A stretch of DNA of 64,000 nucleotides from Rostrohypoxylon terebratum (lineage: Eukaryota > Ascomycota > Sordariomycetes > Xylariales > Hypoxylaceae). The stretch covers positions 1,116,001 to 1,180,000 of the forward strand of contig MU385856.1 of assembly GCA_022497145.1 (NCBI GenBank), read 5' to 3'. Of the stretch, positions 1 to 10,841 are shown piece by piece. A program made the translations under genes and the position numbers. Positions within the stretch are counted from its first letter, which is position 1, and every line of letters begins with the position of its first letter. A model generated the notes under the pieces. That model searched no databases, was not told the origin of the DNA, and worked only from the letters and a program-made list of their open reading frames with translations.

Positions 1-1166
1 GAGCTTCCCGTTTCTCTAGTTACTTGCGGCGGCGAGCATCAATCCGGAACTATCAAGTCCCAGTATCGTTGTTCTCTCTTTCCTTTGAAGCCATTTTTGT
101 GTAAATATTTATCATAGTAGCTTCCTAGAATGACTTACAAGTAGTAAAAGGAGAAGGCACTACATCTAGAAAGTATAGATACGTATATAGAGTACTTTTG
201 TAGCTTGTTATGCCAGCTGTTCATGGTAGGCAGATAAAATCAGGACGAGCAAGTTGGTTCGTACTTTATTATATACCTAGGTACATAGTAGGTCAAGGGG
301 TTGTGTACGAAACCTTGGTTAGTATCTGATGATAGTATCCTATACTTGGCTCAGTAACATTCTCCTATCTTTGCTAGATTTCAATTCCTGTATAATATCC
401 CCCGAACAGGCACGGACGGATATCATCTTTATACCCCTTAGCAGCAGACATAGGGTATCATGGCTGCCCCTTTGTTGAGACAACTTAGTGTTTACCCCTT
501 AACCTAACCTGTGAAATGCACCCCTATATAGGTAGTTGCGTGTTATCGCTTATAGTTAGAAGCTAGTACATGAGAATCAGACAGCGAGGATCTAGATGTA
601 GCTGGCTAGACATCGCGGGGTGCTTACAAGTGAACACCTGTAGAGCTAGGTGCCGTGCTGAACAGGCTTCCGCAATATCTACGAGCAAGCCGTTCTCCCG
701 TATATGGACGAACCTCTCACACCACAAATTTCAACCACATTCTTCTCTCCTACAACTACCCGTCTGCTCCAACCCGCCTCCAAAAACAAAACAACACAAC
801 CCGCCTCTGATCTAGTAAAAGCTTCAAACACATCCTGCTCGATCGTCTTCGATCGTCTTTCATCACTCTGCTCGTTGAAGTGTCCTCGTATCCTTTCTGC
901 CATCCACTGCAGAGGTTTTCTACTTGATCTCGCAGTCCCTCTTGATCTCTCCTCTCTTCCCTTTCTCCATCAAACCAGGTAGGATAACTGAAGTTGAATT
1001 CCTTCTTCATTATACCCGAGATTTGGTCTCTTTCCAACATCTCGATTCCCTGATATATAAAATCATCGGAGTTTTCTGATATTCCATCTAAGGAATAATC
1101 AGATTTGATTGAGGAGCATTTGCTAATTCGATTCTCTGACTTCAGCAATTCCCAGGAGAATTGGCG
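1..1166. other. Intergenic / 5' leader of the first gene
   Basis: I find no convincing gene here. Open frames around 570-980 overlap on both strands and lack family features, so they are probably leader or promoter sequence of the gene starting at 1167. A short protein-like run at the left edge (about 1-100, + strand) could be the end of a neighbouring gene but is too short to support. Confidence 0.4.
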
Positions 1167-2964
1167 ATGTGCCAATTTGTCCTCATCCATTACCGATGCC
1201 AGCACGACGAGCTCACTAGCGGTCCCCTTTGTCAAGTCGGATTCGCTGAGCTCGCTCGCCATGGCATCGACCCGGATTCCTGGACTGTGATGGAGGAACG
1301 CGTAAAGGTCGAGCTTGCTCTACCTCACTCTGTATGTATTCTCTTTTTTTTTGCTTCTTACTTTGATTTTTTTTCCTTATCCATCATTACCCTTTGCGCC
1401 TTATTCTTCATCGGAATTTTGGCATTCCGATATCAGCGAATCCATCGCTCTTCGCGAGCGTCGGCATTCGCGATATCAGGCACGAATATGATCCCGAACA
1501 CAGCATCTCCTCACCGTTATGGATTCATTTTGCCATTTTCTTCTATGATCAGCATGAACCTTATCATGTACACAGTGTAGCTGATTACTAATATTATCCA
1601 TCTAGTGTCAGCCCTCTGGTCTCAACACCGTCCGCGTGTTGTCCAAGACCTGGTGCGGTTGGGAGTGCGAGAACAAGTACTATACCCAGTTGGCGGCAAC
1701 TGCCAATCAGGGTCGTTTCGTAGCCCAGCTCACGGCCCTCAACACGGCGGTCCCCGGACCTGAGGTTGGCCCCGCTCTTCGCAGCACTTTCAACCCTCCC
1801 ACTGCCCCTCGCTCAATTCGTGAGGCTATGCAGGCGAACAATGAGCAGAGAGCCAACGTCGTTGCTCAGACCCAAGCTCTGGCTCAGCGTCAACCCAACC
1901 GCCCCGTCCGACGTCATGGTCAAGGCTTCCGTCACATGCAGGGTCAGGCTGGCCGTGGCATGAACTTCCAGAACCAGGCAGGTCGCGGTGCTCAGGCCCA
2001 GATGCATAACCAGAACCAGAACCAGGGTCACATGCACCACCACTCTCGCTACAACTCCCAGTCCTACTCTCAGGGACAGGTTCCGCGCATGCCCCAGGGT
2101 CCCTACCCGGGTCAGCCCCAGCCTCAGCCAGAGCCCCTCATGAACCAGGGCTACGGCATGAGTGGCATTAGCAACTACTATCGTCCCGCTCTCTCTCCTC
2201 AGATGCAAGCTGCCGCTCGCGCCGCCACCCCGGCCCCGGCACTTCTTCCTGCTCCTGCTCCTGCTCCCGCTCCCGCTCCGACCATGAGCAACAAGGACCA
2301 GAAGAAGAGCACCGACGGCCGTAGCACCGCCACCAGCGCACACAACTCGAGCTTCGCCACAGCCCAGAGCCGCGCGAGCAGCCAAGCCGCCTCCGGCGCC
2401 GGCCTCGACCAGCCCGACTGGACCGGTCCCGGCAACGGCCTGCTGGAAGCCGTCCGCAAGCAAAACGAAGCACGCGACCGAGAGCGCGCCCTGACGATCC
2501 AGCGAGCCCTTGAGCGTGAGCGAGCCATCTACCGCGAGCGTTCCCTCCAGCGCAAGCGACGCCAGCTTCAGGATGAGCTCGACGGCGACAGCAACCCCCG
2601 TCGTGGCGGTGGAGTCAGCCTCGCCGGCAACTCCCCTGGCATCCCCAGCGCTGCCGGCCCCAGCGGCGGTCCCAGCGGCGCTCGTTATGTCCCCGAGGAC
2701 CAGCGCCAGTCGCGTCCTTTCCACTACACCAACGTCCCGTCCTACATCCCCCAAGCTCAGAGTTACCAGTCTCACGCCGAAGTGGAGCAGGGTGGCTCCG
2801 CCGCAGCAGCAGACGGAGAGGGCGATCACGGTGGAGAGGATGAGGCCGAGGAGTACGACACCGTTTCCTCTGACGAAGAGTCCGATGACGAAAACGATGA
2901 CGATGAGCATCTCAACTTCACCATCTACTCTGAGGGCGTAGATGATGACGATGTGTTCAACTAA
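1167..2964 (+). CDS. Low-complexity Cys-containing hypothetical protein
   Basis: Two exons, 1167-1331 and 1606-2964, give 507 residues. The intron has donor GTATGT, branch CTGATTAC/ACTAAT and acceptor TCTAG, and joins in phase 0. The first ATG is at 1167; the TTG two codons earlier is not a start. The N-terminus has a Cys/His pattern (C2, H8, C11, H13, C22, then C56, C72, C76 across the junction), possibly a small metal-binding module. The rest is disordered: a Gln/Asn/Gly-rich segment, a Pro-Ala tract near residue 270, an Arg/Glu-rich charged helix around 285-320 and a strongly acidic Ser/Asp/Glu tail (about 460-507). Fungi have many proteins with this Cys-rich head and disordered body and no assigned role. 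It converges with the F-box gene, whose stop is 227 bp away. Function unknown. Confidence 0.75.
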
Positions 2965-3191
2965 GAACATAGCACGGGATCCTAAGGGTTAGGTTAAGAA
3001 AGTCTGAATCGTACGAATGCCGGTGCGGATATGCATCGATGAGTTAGGAACACAGGGATTAAGGTGTCTACATAGGTCAGATACCTTGAATTGAGCATTC
3101 AGACAATTAAACCATGGCGCTTTAAGTAATGTGACATTCAACCGTAAGCCCTATCAAGGATAAAATTCTTTTCCTAAACAATATCAACTGT

Positions 3192-5030
3192 CTACTCAGA
3201 GTCTGAAAAGTCTGTCTCGTGAAGTTCATCTGGGTCCATAAAGTAGGTTATTTCAATCCGACCCTGGAGAGCCTTCACGAAGTATTGTTGTAACCGCATG
3301 TAGTCAGACTCGTTGAACTTGAGCTCTCCGACCTGGTTCAAGATGTCGATCCTGATTCCCATATGGCCTGGTTTGTAAAGCTCGACGGCAAAATCATATA
3401 GTCCGTCAAAGCTGAAAGCTGAGAGTGCATTGATAGAAAGGATTTTGAGTTGGGGAAGGTTGGCCAGAGGCAACAGTATGCCGTCGTCCATCATGTCGCC
3501 ACTAAAGCTAAACTCGGATAGTCTTGGTAGCGACGTAGCAAGGCTTCGTACCACGTCTGACGTAATGTATGAGAGCATCAAGTTTAAAGACGACAGGTTC
3601 TTCAGGTTGCAAATCGAATCCATCAACGCAAGGCCTTGGTTGATGACAAGGCCGTTTACATTTCCATCTAGTTGACCAAGAGTAAATGATTCGAGACGAT
3701 CTTGCGAGCCGAGGGCAGCCCAATCTGCACTCTCTACTTCTTCGGATACGGATCCAAAATCCACCATGGATAATGTCGTGAGGCGGATGTCGGGCGACGT
3801 GAGCAGTACCTCTTTGACTATAGTTAAAGCTTTCAAGATACGTAAGCTCAAGTCCTTAAGGGATTTACAATTGCTTATCCAAGCAATGATCCCTTTCAAT
3901 ACATCGTCGCCGAAGTCCTCTACATCTTCAAAATTGAAGAAATTACTATTCTCAATGACAAGTGTTTCTAGGCCAGTACAGTTTGACAATTGGGGGAGGG
4001 CTTTCTTGGCTTGTAGGCTAATACTTCTGAGCGAGAGGCTCCGGAGAGATTTAGCATGGCAGTTTAGCGCCGTTAACGCATTTGGTCCGATCTCATTCTT
4101 ACTGATTATTTCAAAGCTCCGAAGGCTATTGGGGCGCAGTGTCGTGAAAAAGAGAGCAAGATCTTCGTCGGCGTCAGAACTGATATCTGTTATTTGTTAG
4201 TATTCTGGCGATCGTAGGAGGGTGAAAGAATGGCAATTATATATAACGTACTAGAGATAAATTAGCTTTTGCAAGAATACCAGAATGCAGACGACTATTT
4301 TATTGACGTACCAATAGTAACAGGTCAGGTCTGCAAAGTTAGGGCAATGCTCGGATATGGCCTTGGCGGCGTCGAGGCCGAGCACGGATCCATCTCTAAT
4401 ACGCAGAGATCTCAAACCGCGAAGTTGTGCAACCCAGCCGGGCAATAGATTGTGGGGAATATGAGTCCCCTCTAAATGCTCTAATGCTGCTGTTGCGCCT
4501 GTCGAGTCTGCTGATTTCTTGATGTATTTTATGATGGAATCAGCGCAGTTGTTCATTATAGCTCCGATTGCTGGACGCCCGTCTCTTGATTCATAGAATT
4601 GTTCCATGGGACCTTCGAAGAAGTACTTCCTAATGCGCATATCTTGGTTATTGTGCCTAAGGTGAAGCTCCCTAAGACAATCATCAAGATTGCCAATGGA
4701 CAGGGAGCGAAGATAGATGCAATATGGGTATGCGGTTTTCCCGATGCTAGAAAGGATGATAGATCGCCATAGTCGCGCCCATTCGAGTTTATTGTAGTCG
4801 TCGCCGGTGCTGACGGAAGAGAGCTCTTGTATGCTTTACAAATCGACATGTCAATCCATGGCCACATCAATCTTGAATAGGGTGGCTTACCTATAGATCT
4901 GCTCCAAGGCAATGGAAGCTACTCGCCTACTAACGAGAGAACAGTTGAAAAGGGTACCAAAGTCACGACGCGCAGCAAGCTCCTGGCACAACAAGAGGAT
5001 TATCTCTTGCGGTAAAGACATAGAAGTCAT
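3192..5030 (-). CDS. F-box / leucine-rich-repeat-like protein
   Basis: Three exons on the minus strand, 5030-4891, 4809-4312 and 4179-3192, give 541 residues. Introns are 81 and 132 bp; the phases (2 and 2) fit across both junctions. The N-terminus reads MTSMSLPQEIILLLCQEL and continues as a classic F-box (residues about 4-45, with the NCSLVSRRVASIALEQIY segment), expected to bind Skp1 in an SCF ubiquitin ligase. It is followed by the YNKLEWARLWRSI stretch common after fungal F-boxes. The remainder has irregular leucine-rich repeats (LRELHL, LRSLRI, LRSLSL, LKDLSL, LSSLNL motifs), probably the substrate-recognition surface. It ends in an acidic FSDSE tail. A second in-frame ATG lies three codons in; I chose the first. 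The substrate cannot be predicted. The start faces rad9 across 740 bp. Confidence 0.8.
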
Positions 5031-5488
5031 GTTGAGAGGAACAAAAGGGAACAACGTATATGCGTATTGTTTTTTGAAGTGAGGCCGAGATGGATGAATA
5101 TTCTCTGAAGTTTTCTGGAGTCGAAAATCTAATAGAGGTCTTCAAGGTTTGTTAAGGTTAATTTAGTTCTCTGGTAGCTGCGGTCTGCAGCTGAAAAGTG
5201 TCTTGCAGCATCGATGTTACAGTGACCTTCCCACTAAGGTTATTCTCGGGATTTGAGCCCACTACGTACGACATTTAAACTTCACACTGCCCAGTACTTC
5301 TGGGAGGCAGGAGAAACAGCCGAGAAATGATGTATTTTTCGGGTAGGATGAGACATTACATAAGCATATCTACACTGTATGTGCCAAGGATTGTTAGCTA
5401 CTAGCTACAATTAGCTTACTAGAGGTACCCCGCGACGCGTTAAGCTTGCTACACGCGACCTTCCAATTAATTGTAGGCGCCTAAGCTG

Positions 5489-5707
5489 CTAAGGATGGAC
5501 CCTAGGGCCTACATTATTCATCATCCCTGCAACAAGGCCAACATTGAATCCACCATTGTCGGATATCAGCTCGATCAACGGTTTCGTCATTTCATGAAAC
5601 ATCCGATGGAATACATCGTCAACAATATCACCCTGAATTAGACATCCGTGACTATCTAAGAAAGGATCTAAAGTCCACTTGCGGTCCGTCCCTTCGAGGT
5701 TGTTGCC
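5489..5707 (-). pseudogene. Orphan coding fragment (possible terminal exon or gene relic)
   Basis: A 72-codon open minus-strand frame ends in TAG at 5491-5489. It has natural amino-acid composition (for example DPFLDSHGCLIQGDIVDDV and KPLIELISDNGGFNVGLVAG). It begins just after an in-frame TAG that could serve as an acceptor (GACAAGGTAG), and it has no start codon near its beginning. Upstream on this strand lies rad9 exon 1, so no room is left for a normal 5' part. I do not recognise the family. It is either the last exon of a gene transcribed antisense to rad9 or a decayed fragment. Confidence 0.4.
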
Positions 5708-5770
5708 CTACCTTGTCAATCTAATGCGAGCAATGGGAGGAATTTTGACGTCTTCCAGACAGCTGTAGCC

Positions 5771-7342
5771 ATGGCTGTTCTGAATTTTACGTTGAGCGAA
5801 GAAGGGGTAAATGCTCTTAGGGATGCACTGACATGCCTTGGTAAATTTAGTGAGGAGGTTTCTCTCGAGGCCAAGAATGATAGGGTACACTTGTTCTGTT
5901 GGTTTAATTGAGATCTATTACTGAGTCTTTCGCGTAGCTTGTGTTCACTACTCTGAATTCCTCCAAGTCGGCATATGCATCCTTCTCTTTTCAGGCCAAT
6001 CGTTTCTTCTCCAAGTACCACTTCGAAGGTGTTCCCCAAAACCGAGAAAAGTTCTTTTGCAAACTGTATAATCGGGTATGTAATGATGTACTTGTCTACA
6101 TCTTCTCTTCTATTCTTACACATTCTTCTAGGCGTTGCTATCCTTGTTCAGAGCCAGGAGCGGCGATAGCGGACACGATAGGGAGAAGGACACCATCATT
6201 GAGCACTGTGATGTCGCTATAGTGGATGAACCGGGCAAGAAAAGCCGATTTATCGCCAAAATCGTGTTTCGAAATGGTATGGAATCCATAGTCTGCCATT
6301 CATGGACGCTGCTAGCTAATGGGAAAAGGAATCACAACCAAATATCGCCTTCCTTTTGAAATTATTCCACCAGTTCACGCCAAGTTTGACAAAGATCAAG
6401 CAATAAATCATTGGTCTATCCCATCCCGAACATTGCGACAGCTTATGGATCACTTCGGCCCTGGAATAGAATATCTCGACATTCATTCACAAGACGAGGA
6501 TACCGTTAGTTTTACATGTTTCACCGAGAAAGTTAAGAACGGCGAGGAGGTCCTAAAAAAGCCTCTCCATACGTCTATAGCCGTCGAACGAGATGAGTTT
6601 GAGGATTTCGTAGTCGAAGAGGATAAGCTACACATCGTCATTAGCGTCAAAGACTTCAGAGCAATTATCCTACATGCAGGCTTGATCGGCTGCCCAATTT
6701 CGGCCTTTTATTCAATGCCGTCTAAGCCTATGCAATTCAAGTATGACGGCGACGGGATCAAGTGCGAATTCCTTCTCATGACCGTTGGCGAAAGAGGGGC
6801 ACCCGGTCAGAAGGCCAAGAAAACCCGCGGCAATGCCAAGGGACCGAAGCCGCCACAGCTTGAGGCTGCTGCTAGTAGAGCTACATCGCATGCGCCTACA
6901 CCAGCTCCTCAAATGCCTCCCCCTAGATCCCAAGCGCCACGGGTTGATCCAGTTCCCTCGCTGAGACCGCCTATCACCCGTCCTTCCCAACGACCACCTC
7001 CAGCCACAATGCAGTCCGAGTCTCTTTTTGTGCCTCAAGAGGATGAGCATCAATGGGATCCTGTGAATGTTGGTGGAGATGAAGACGAGGAAGAGACCGG
7101 CCGTCTCGAATGGGACGTCAGTGGGGATTTCGTAAGTATACCTGTTACTCTGGTCGACTAATCTGCAGTGACTAACATCGCCGTAGAATCAGGATCAGCC
7201 AGCCACAGGTAGGATGGCCATGATGACAAACCGAAACACCCAAGAGTCGAGACCTGACGATGCCGCTGAGCCTTTACCATTTCATCTCGAACCAACCCAA
7301 CGACTCTCACAAGTTCGCAAATTTGGCTTCTTCGATGATTAG
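5771..7342 (+). CDS. rad9: DNA damage checkpoint protein Rad9 (9-1-1 clamp subunit)
   Basis: Five exons, 5771-5884, 5938-6075, 6132-6276, 6329-7131 and 7187-7342, give 451 residues with all phases consistent. Introns are 52-56 bp, one carrying a TGACTAAC branch site. The N-terminal half (about 1-285) is the Rad9 PCNA-like fold; recognisable segments are LRDALTCLGKFSEEVSLEAK, SKSAYASFSFQANRFFSKY, the ITTKYRLPFEI region and HAGLIGCPISAFYSMPSKPM. Rad9 pairs with Hus1 and Rad1 in the 9-1-1 clamp loaded at damaged DNA, where it activates the ATR/Mec1 branch. The Pro-rich, Ser/Thr-containing tail (about 290-430) ends with QRLSQVRKFGFFDD, the sort of conserved C-terminal tail that is phosphorylated in this family. 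It converges with the RCC1-like gene, 96 bp between stops. Confidence 0.93.
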
Positions 7343-7438
7343 AAGGCTACACAAACGTGGGTAGCTATGGGGTGTTTGAGCTCTAGCCTCTTAAGGGGAA
7401 GAATCGTAATCTCGCAATCAGAGAGGAAGGTTGATGGC

Positions 7439-8563
7439 TTAGAGATAAACCCCTTCTGTCGTAATATTAATCCAGGTCGTCGCACATCCTGCTCCAATAG
7501 CTGTAATCTTAGATCCCTCTGGCAGATTTTTCAATGACGCAAGTACGTTCCATCGTCCCTTGACATCTCCGTACTTTTCGGTTTGTGGCCCGCAATTTCC
7601 GTGCTCACCCCAGCCCCAGGATATCACATCGCCGTCTTTGGTCAATGCCACAACATGCTCGCTTCCGGTGGCGATATTCTCTAGTTCTGGAAGTAATAAG
7701 GGCGGGAGCTGGCCGTGGTCATCCCGACCCCATGCGATAAGCTGGCCGTTTCGCTGTAAGATATAAATACTGCCCCAACTTGCGCCAATCATATTCCAAT
7801 TAGGTGTCTCAACGGGCGCGGTACTTTTTAACCCCCATTTATCAGCCCCGAGAACGATGATGCGGCCATCCCCAGGCTCGCTGATGAAACAAGTGGTATA
7901 CTGGCAACATACGGCTTCAGACACCTTGAAAGGAATTCCATTGATTTTTTGAGGATGTCGCAATACGCCCTTTGCATCAGCTGTATGAGTCAATTCCCCT
8001 AGCTGACCCTTTCGACCGTTACCCCACCCGTAAACGTCCCCATTATCTAGCAAAACAATGACATGTCTGAATCCAGCAGCAAGGCTCCGAACTTCTGTTC
8101 CTGGGGGAGGGAATTCACTAAGCAAAGTCGGCGTTCTCAAAGTAGAAGACTCCGAAGTGGTGCTTGCCGCCCCTACATCGGCTACCCCGAAAGTGTAAAC
8201 TTGCGTCGCCCTGTCATTCTCGTCTAGGAGAACAAGAACGGAGGAGTCCCACGTGCAGGCTATATGAGTGACAGCGCCAAGGGGCTTTGAGGTTGAGAGA
8301 ATCAGTTCACGAAACTTGGATGTATCCGCATCTTCATTATCTTGTACAATCCCGCAGGCACCGCTCGATGGATCTCCAGACCAATATGCTTTCCCGGTTT
8401 CTGTGATAATTATGGTATGGTTGCCTCCAGCTGCAATTTGCGCCACTTCGTCATCTGGAATCTCGCCGACAAACTCAACTCGTTTAGGCACGGAGACGTC
8501 TTCCTTGTGACCCATTCCGAGTTGGCCCGACCCGTTCGATCCGAGGGCAAAGAGGCCATTCAT
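7439..8563 (-). CDS. RCC1-repeat (beta-propeller) protein
   Basis: Single exon, 374 residues from the first true ATG at 8563 (the frame is open to a TTG at 8581). It contains RCC1-type repeats spread along its length: LFALGSNGSGQLGMG near the N-terminus, HTIIITETGKAYWSG, VYGWGNGRKGQLG, LIAWGRDDHGQLP and VISWGWGEHGNCG near the C-terminus. The length fits a single seven-bladed propeller like yeast Ats1 and other small RCC1-like proteins, shorter than nuclear RCC1/Pim1 with its N-terminal tail. RCC1-like propellers are GTPase exchange factors or protein scaffolds, and which applies here cannot be told. The start faces TYR1 across 426 bp, so the two may share a promoter. Confidence 0.85.
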   Translation of the reverse strand: MNGLFALGSNGSGQLGMGHKEDVSVPKRVEFVGEIPDDEVAQIAAGGNHTIIITETGKAYWSGDPSSGACGIVQDNEDADTSKFRELILSTSKPLGAVTHIACTWDSSVLVLLDENDRATQVYTFGVADVGAASTTSESSTLRTPTLLSEFPPPGTEVRSLAAGFRHVIVLLDNGDVYGWGNGRKGQLGELTHTADAKGVLRHPQKINGIPFKVSEAVCCQYTTCFISEPGDGRIIVLGADKWGLKSTAPVETPNWNMIGASWGSIYILQRNGQLIAWGRDDHGQLPPLLLPELENIATGSEHVVALTKDGDVISWGWGEHGNCGPQTEKYGDVKGRWNVLASLKNLPEGSKITAIGAGCATTWINITTEGVYL

Positions 8564-8989
8564 ATTTGACTCAGTTGTCAAGTTAAAATACGGAATCTTG
8601 CATGAGCTTCGTTCCCGGTTGATTGAGATGATGCCCCTAACCGGGTGGCTTAGGCAAGCTATTGGTGGGTCTAATCAGAGTGGCTGGAAATTATTGTTTG
8701 TTATGCATAAGCCACTGCCACGTCCCTCTGCCCGGTGTTGCATTAATCCGCGCCTAGCCGATGAGCTGTCCCACTAAACTCGGTGTCCACTTAATTTTTT
8801 CCATATCTTTTCTGGGTGCGACCAAAATTCTCTTGTTTTCCCACTCCAAAATTTTCCAAGCTTGAAGCTCGAACGCGCGCTCTGACTCATCTGATCCCTC
8901 GTCGGTGCTGCCTATGATAAATAGAATGTGAACTCCCCGCTGTCTTTGACTTTCTTCTAGTCAATTACTGTGGGAAATCTTTATCAGCC

Positions 8990-10841
8990 ATGGCAACAGA
9001 CGGTAGCTCCAACGTGCCTCCCGAGATGAAGGAATTCATCGTCGGTATCATCGGCATGGGCGACATGGGAAAGATGTACGCGCAGAAGCTTAGCGATGCT
9101 GGTTGGAGGTAAGATGTATTCAACAAGAGTGCGATTTTTTCTTCGGCATACAGCTTCCGTCAATCTATATGGTAAGTCAATTTTTTTTACCCTGACAACG
9201 CTTCCTTCGCATATGATGACTTGAGTGCATTTGGCTCGAGCATTGCCCTCGGCTGTCGGGGTTGGCCATTCTGGCTCCCGGCAGTCGTTTGCTTTCCATG
9301 ATGTAACTTCTCAGCTACCTTAACTTTTCTTGTCTGAAGCTTCTTCGCATTATCACATTCGTTTGATCCTCGGTCTACGTTGCGGCCCGCTAACAAACGA
9401 TGTTTAGGTTTCAGTGATTATGCGAAGTATTCTCCTAAGATACTAACGTCGTTCATTGCCAGAGTAATAGCCTGTGACAGAGAAGAGCTATACGAGGGTC
9501 TAAGGAAGGAATTTGCCAGCAGGGTACATATTATGTAGCTCTCCATTCTCAGAAGGTAGCCCATGCTGAGAGGTGTCTAGAACAATATACAAATTCTCCG
9601 AAATGGTCACCTTGTATCCCGTGCGAGTGATTATATCATCTACAGCGTAGAAGCTGCGGCTATCGACCGTGTCGTCGCCGAATATGGCCCATGTATGACT
9701 TGATACATCTAGGCATGTTAAACCCAGTACTAAGCATGAGTAGCAACCAAGCTCGGCGCCATCGTTGGTGGGCAGACATCGTGTAAAGATCCCGAAATTA
9801 AGGCTTTTGAGGACCATCTTCCAGCGGATGTAGACATCGTATCTTGCCATTCGCTCCATGGGCCAAAAGTCGACACAAGGGACCAGCCTCTAGTACTAAA
9901 CTACCCTCATCAGCACTTGTAAATATGCATATACTTACCGTACCCAGGTCATCATCAAGCACCGCGCCTCCGACGACTCGTTTCGGAAAGTCGAGACCGT
10001 CCTATCATGCCTCCACTCGAAGCACGTCTACCTGACCGCGCACGACCACGACCGCATCACGGCGGACACGCAAGCAGTGACACACGCCGCGTTCCTCAGC
10101 ATGGGCAAGGCGTGGCACTCGATGAAGCAGTTCCCGTGGGAGAACACGCGCTACGTGGGCGGGATCGAGAACGTCAAGATCAACCTGACGATGCGCATCT
10201 ACAGCCAGAAGTGGCACGTGTACGCGGGGCTGGCGATCCTCAACCCCGAGGCACGCAAGCAGATCGACCAGTACGCCAAGAGCGTCACCGAGCTGTACAA
10301 GCTCATGCTCGGCGGCCACCTCGCCGAGCTGCGCGCGCGCGTGCTCGCCGCCAAGGAGAAGGTGTTCGGGAGGGAGGATAAGCCGCAGTGGGAGGACCAG
10401 CCGCTGTTGAGGGATAAGGTGCTCGATCAGTTTAGCTTGGGTGCCCCCAGACCCGATAGCAAGCCCCTGCCGAATAACCACTTGAGTCTCCTGGCTATGG
10501 TGGATTGTTGGAGCGCGCTGGGTATCGTGCCCTACGACCACATGATCTGCAGCACGCCGCTTTTTCGCTTGTGGTTAGGTGTCACGGAGCACCTGTTCCG
10601 GGATCCGGGACGTCTGGACGAAGCGCTGCGGATCGCGGTGGAGGATAATACGTTCAGGAGCGATGACCTCGAGTTCACGTTTGCGGCCAGGGGATGGGCT
10701 GAGTGTGTTGGGTTGGGACACTTCAATACGTGGAGGGAGAGGTTCATGGTTACGCAGAAGTTCTTCGAGGAGAGGTTCCCGACGGCGGTTGAGGTGGGCA
10801 ACAAGATGGTCAAGGCTGTATTAGAGAGTACGAAGGACTAG
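8990..10841 (+). CDS. TYR1: Prephenate dehydrogenase (NADP+), tyrosine biosynthesis
   Basis: Five exons, 8990-9108, 9463-9523, 9581-9692, 9744-9892 and 9948-10841, give 444 residues, close to yeast Tyr1. The enzyme oxidatively decarboxylates prephenate to 4-hydroxyphenylpyruvate. The dinucleotide-binding motif GIIGMGDMGKMYAQKL starts at about residue 19. Family landmarks follow: GHLVSRASDYIIYSVEA, KLGAIVGGQTSCKDPEIKAF, HLPADVDIVSCHSLHGPK and the large C-terminal helical domain (DTQAVTHAAFLSMGKAW, ENTRYVGGIENVKINLTMR). Introns 2-4 are 51-57 bp; intron 1 is 354 bp, far longer than its neighbours, with a perfect TACTAAC branch at 9441. The last exon is conspicuously GC-rich at third positions compared with the small exons. 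The first ATG was chosen because it gives the expected lead into the Rossmann motif. Confidence 0.93.

Noticed and set aside
1813..2970. 385-codon minus-strand frame
   Set aside because: Shadow of the low-complexity gene at 1167-2964; Val/Gly/Leu-rich composition results from the GC-rich sense strand.
5230..5270. GGGCTCAAATCCCG on the minus strand, tRNA B-box-like
   Set aside because: No A-box or cloverleaf can be built around it.
5716..6123. 135-codon minus-strand frame
   Set aside because: Antisense to the first two exons of rad9, whose family match is decisive.
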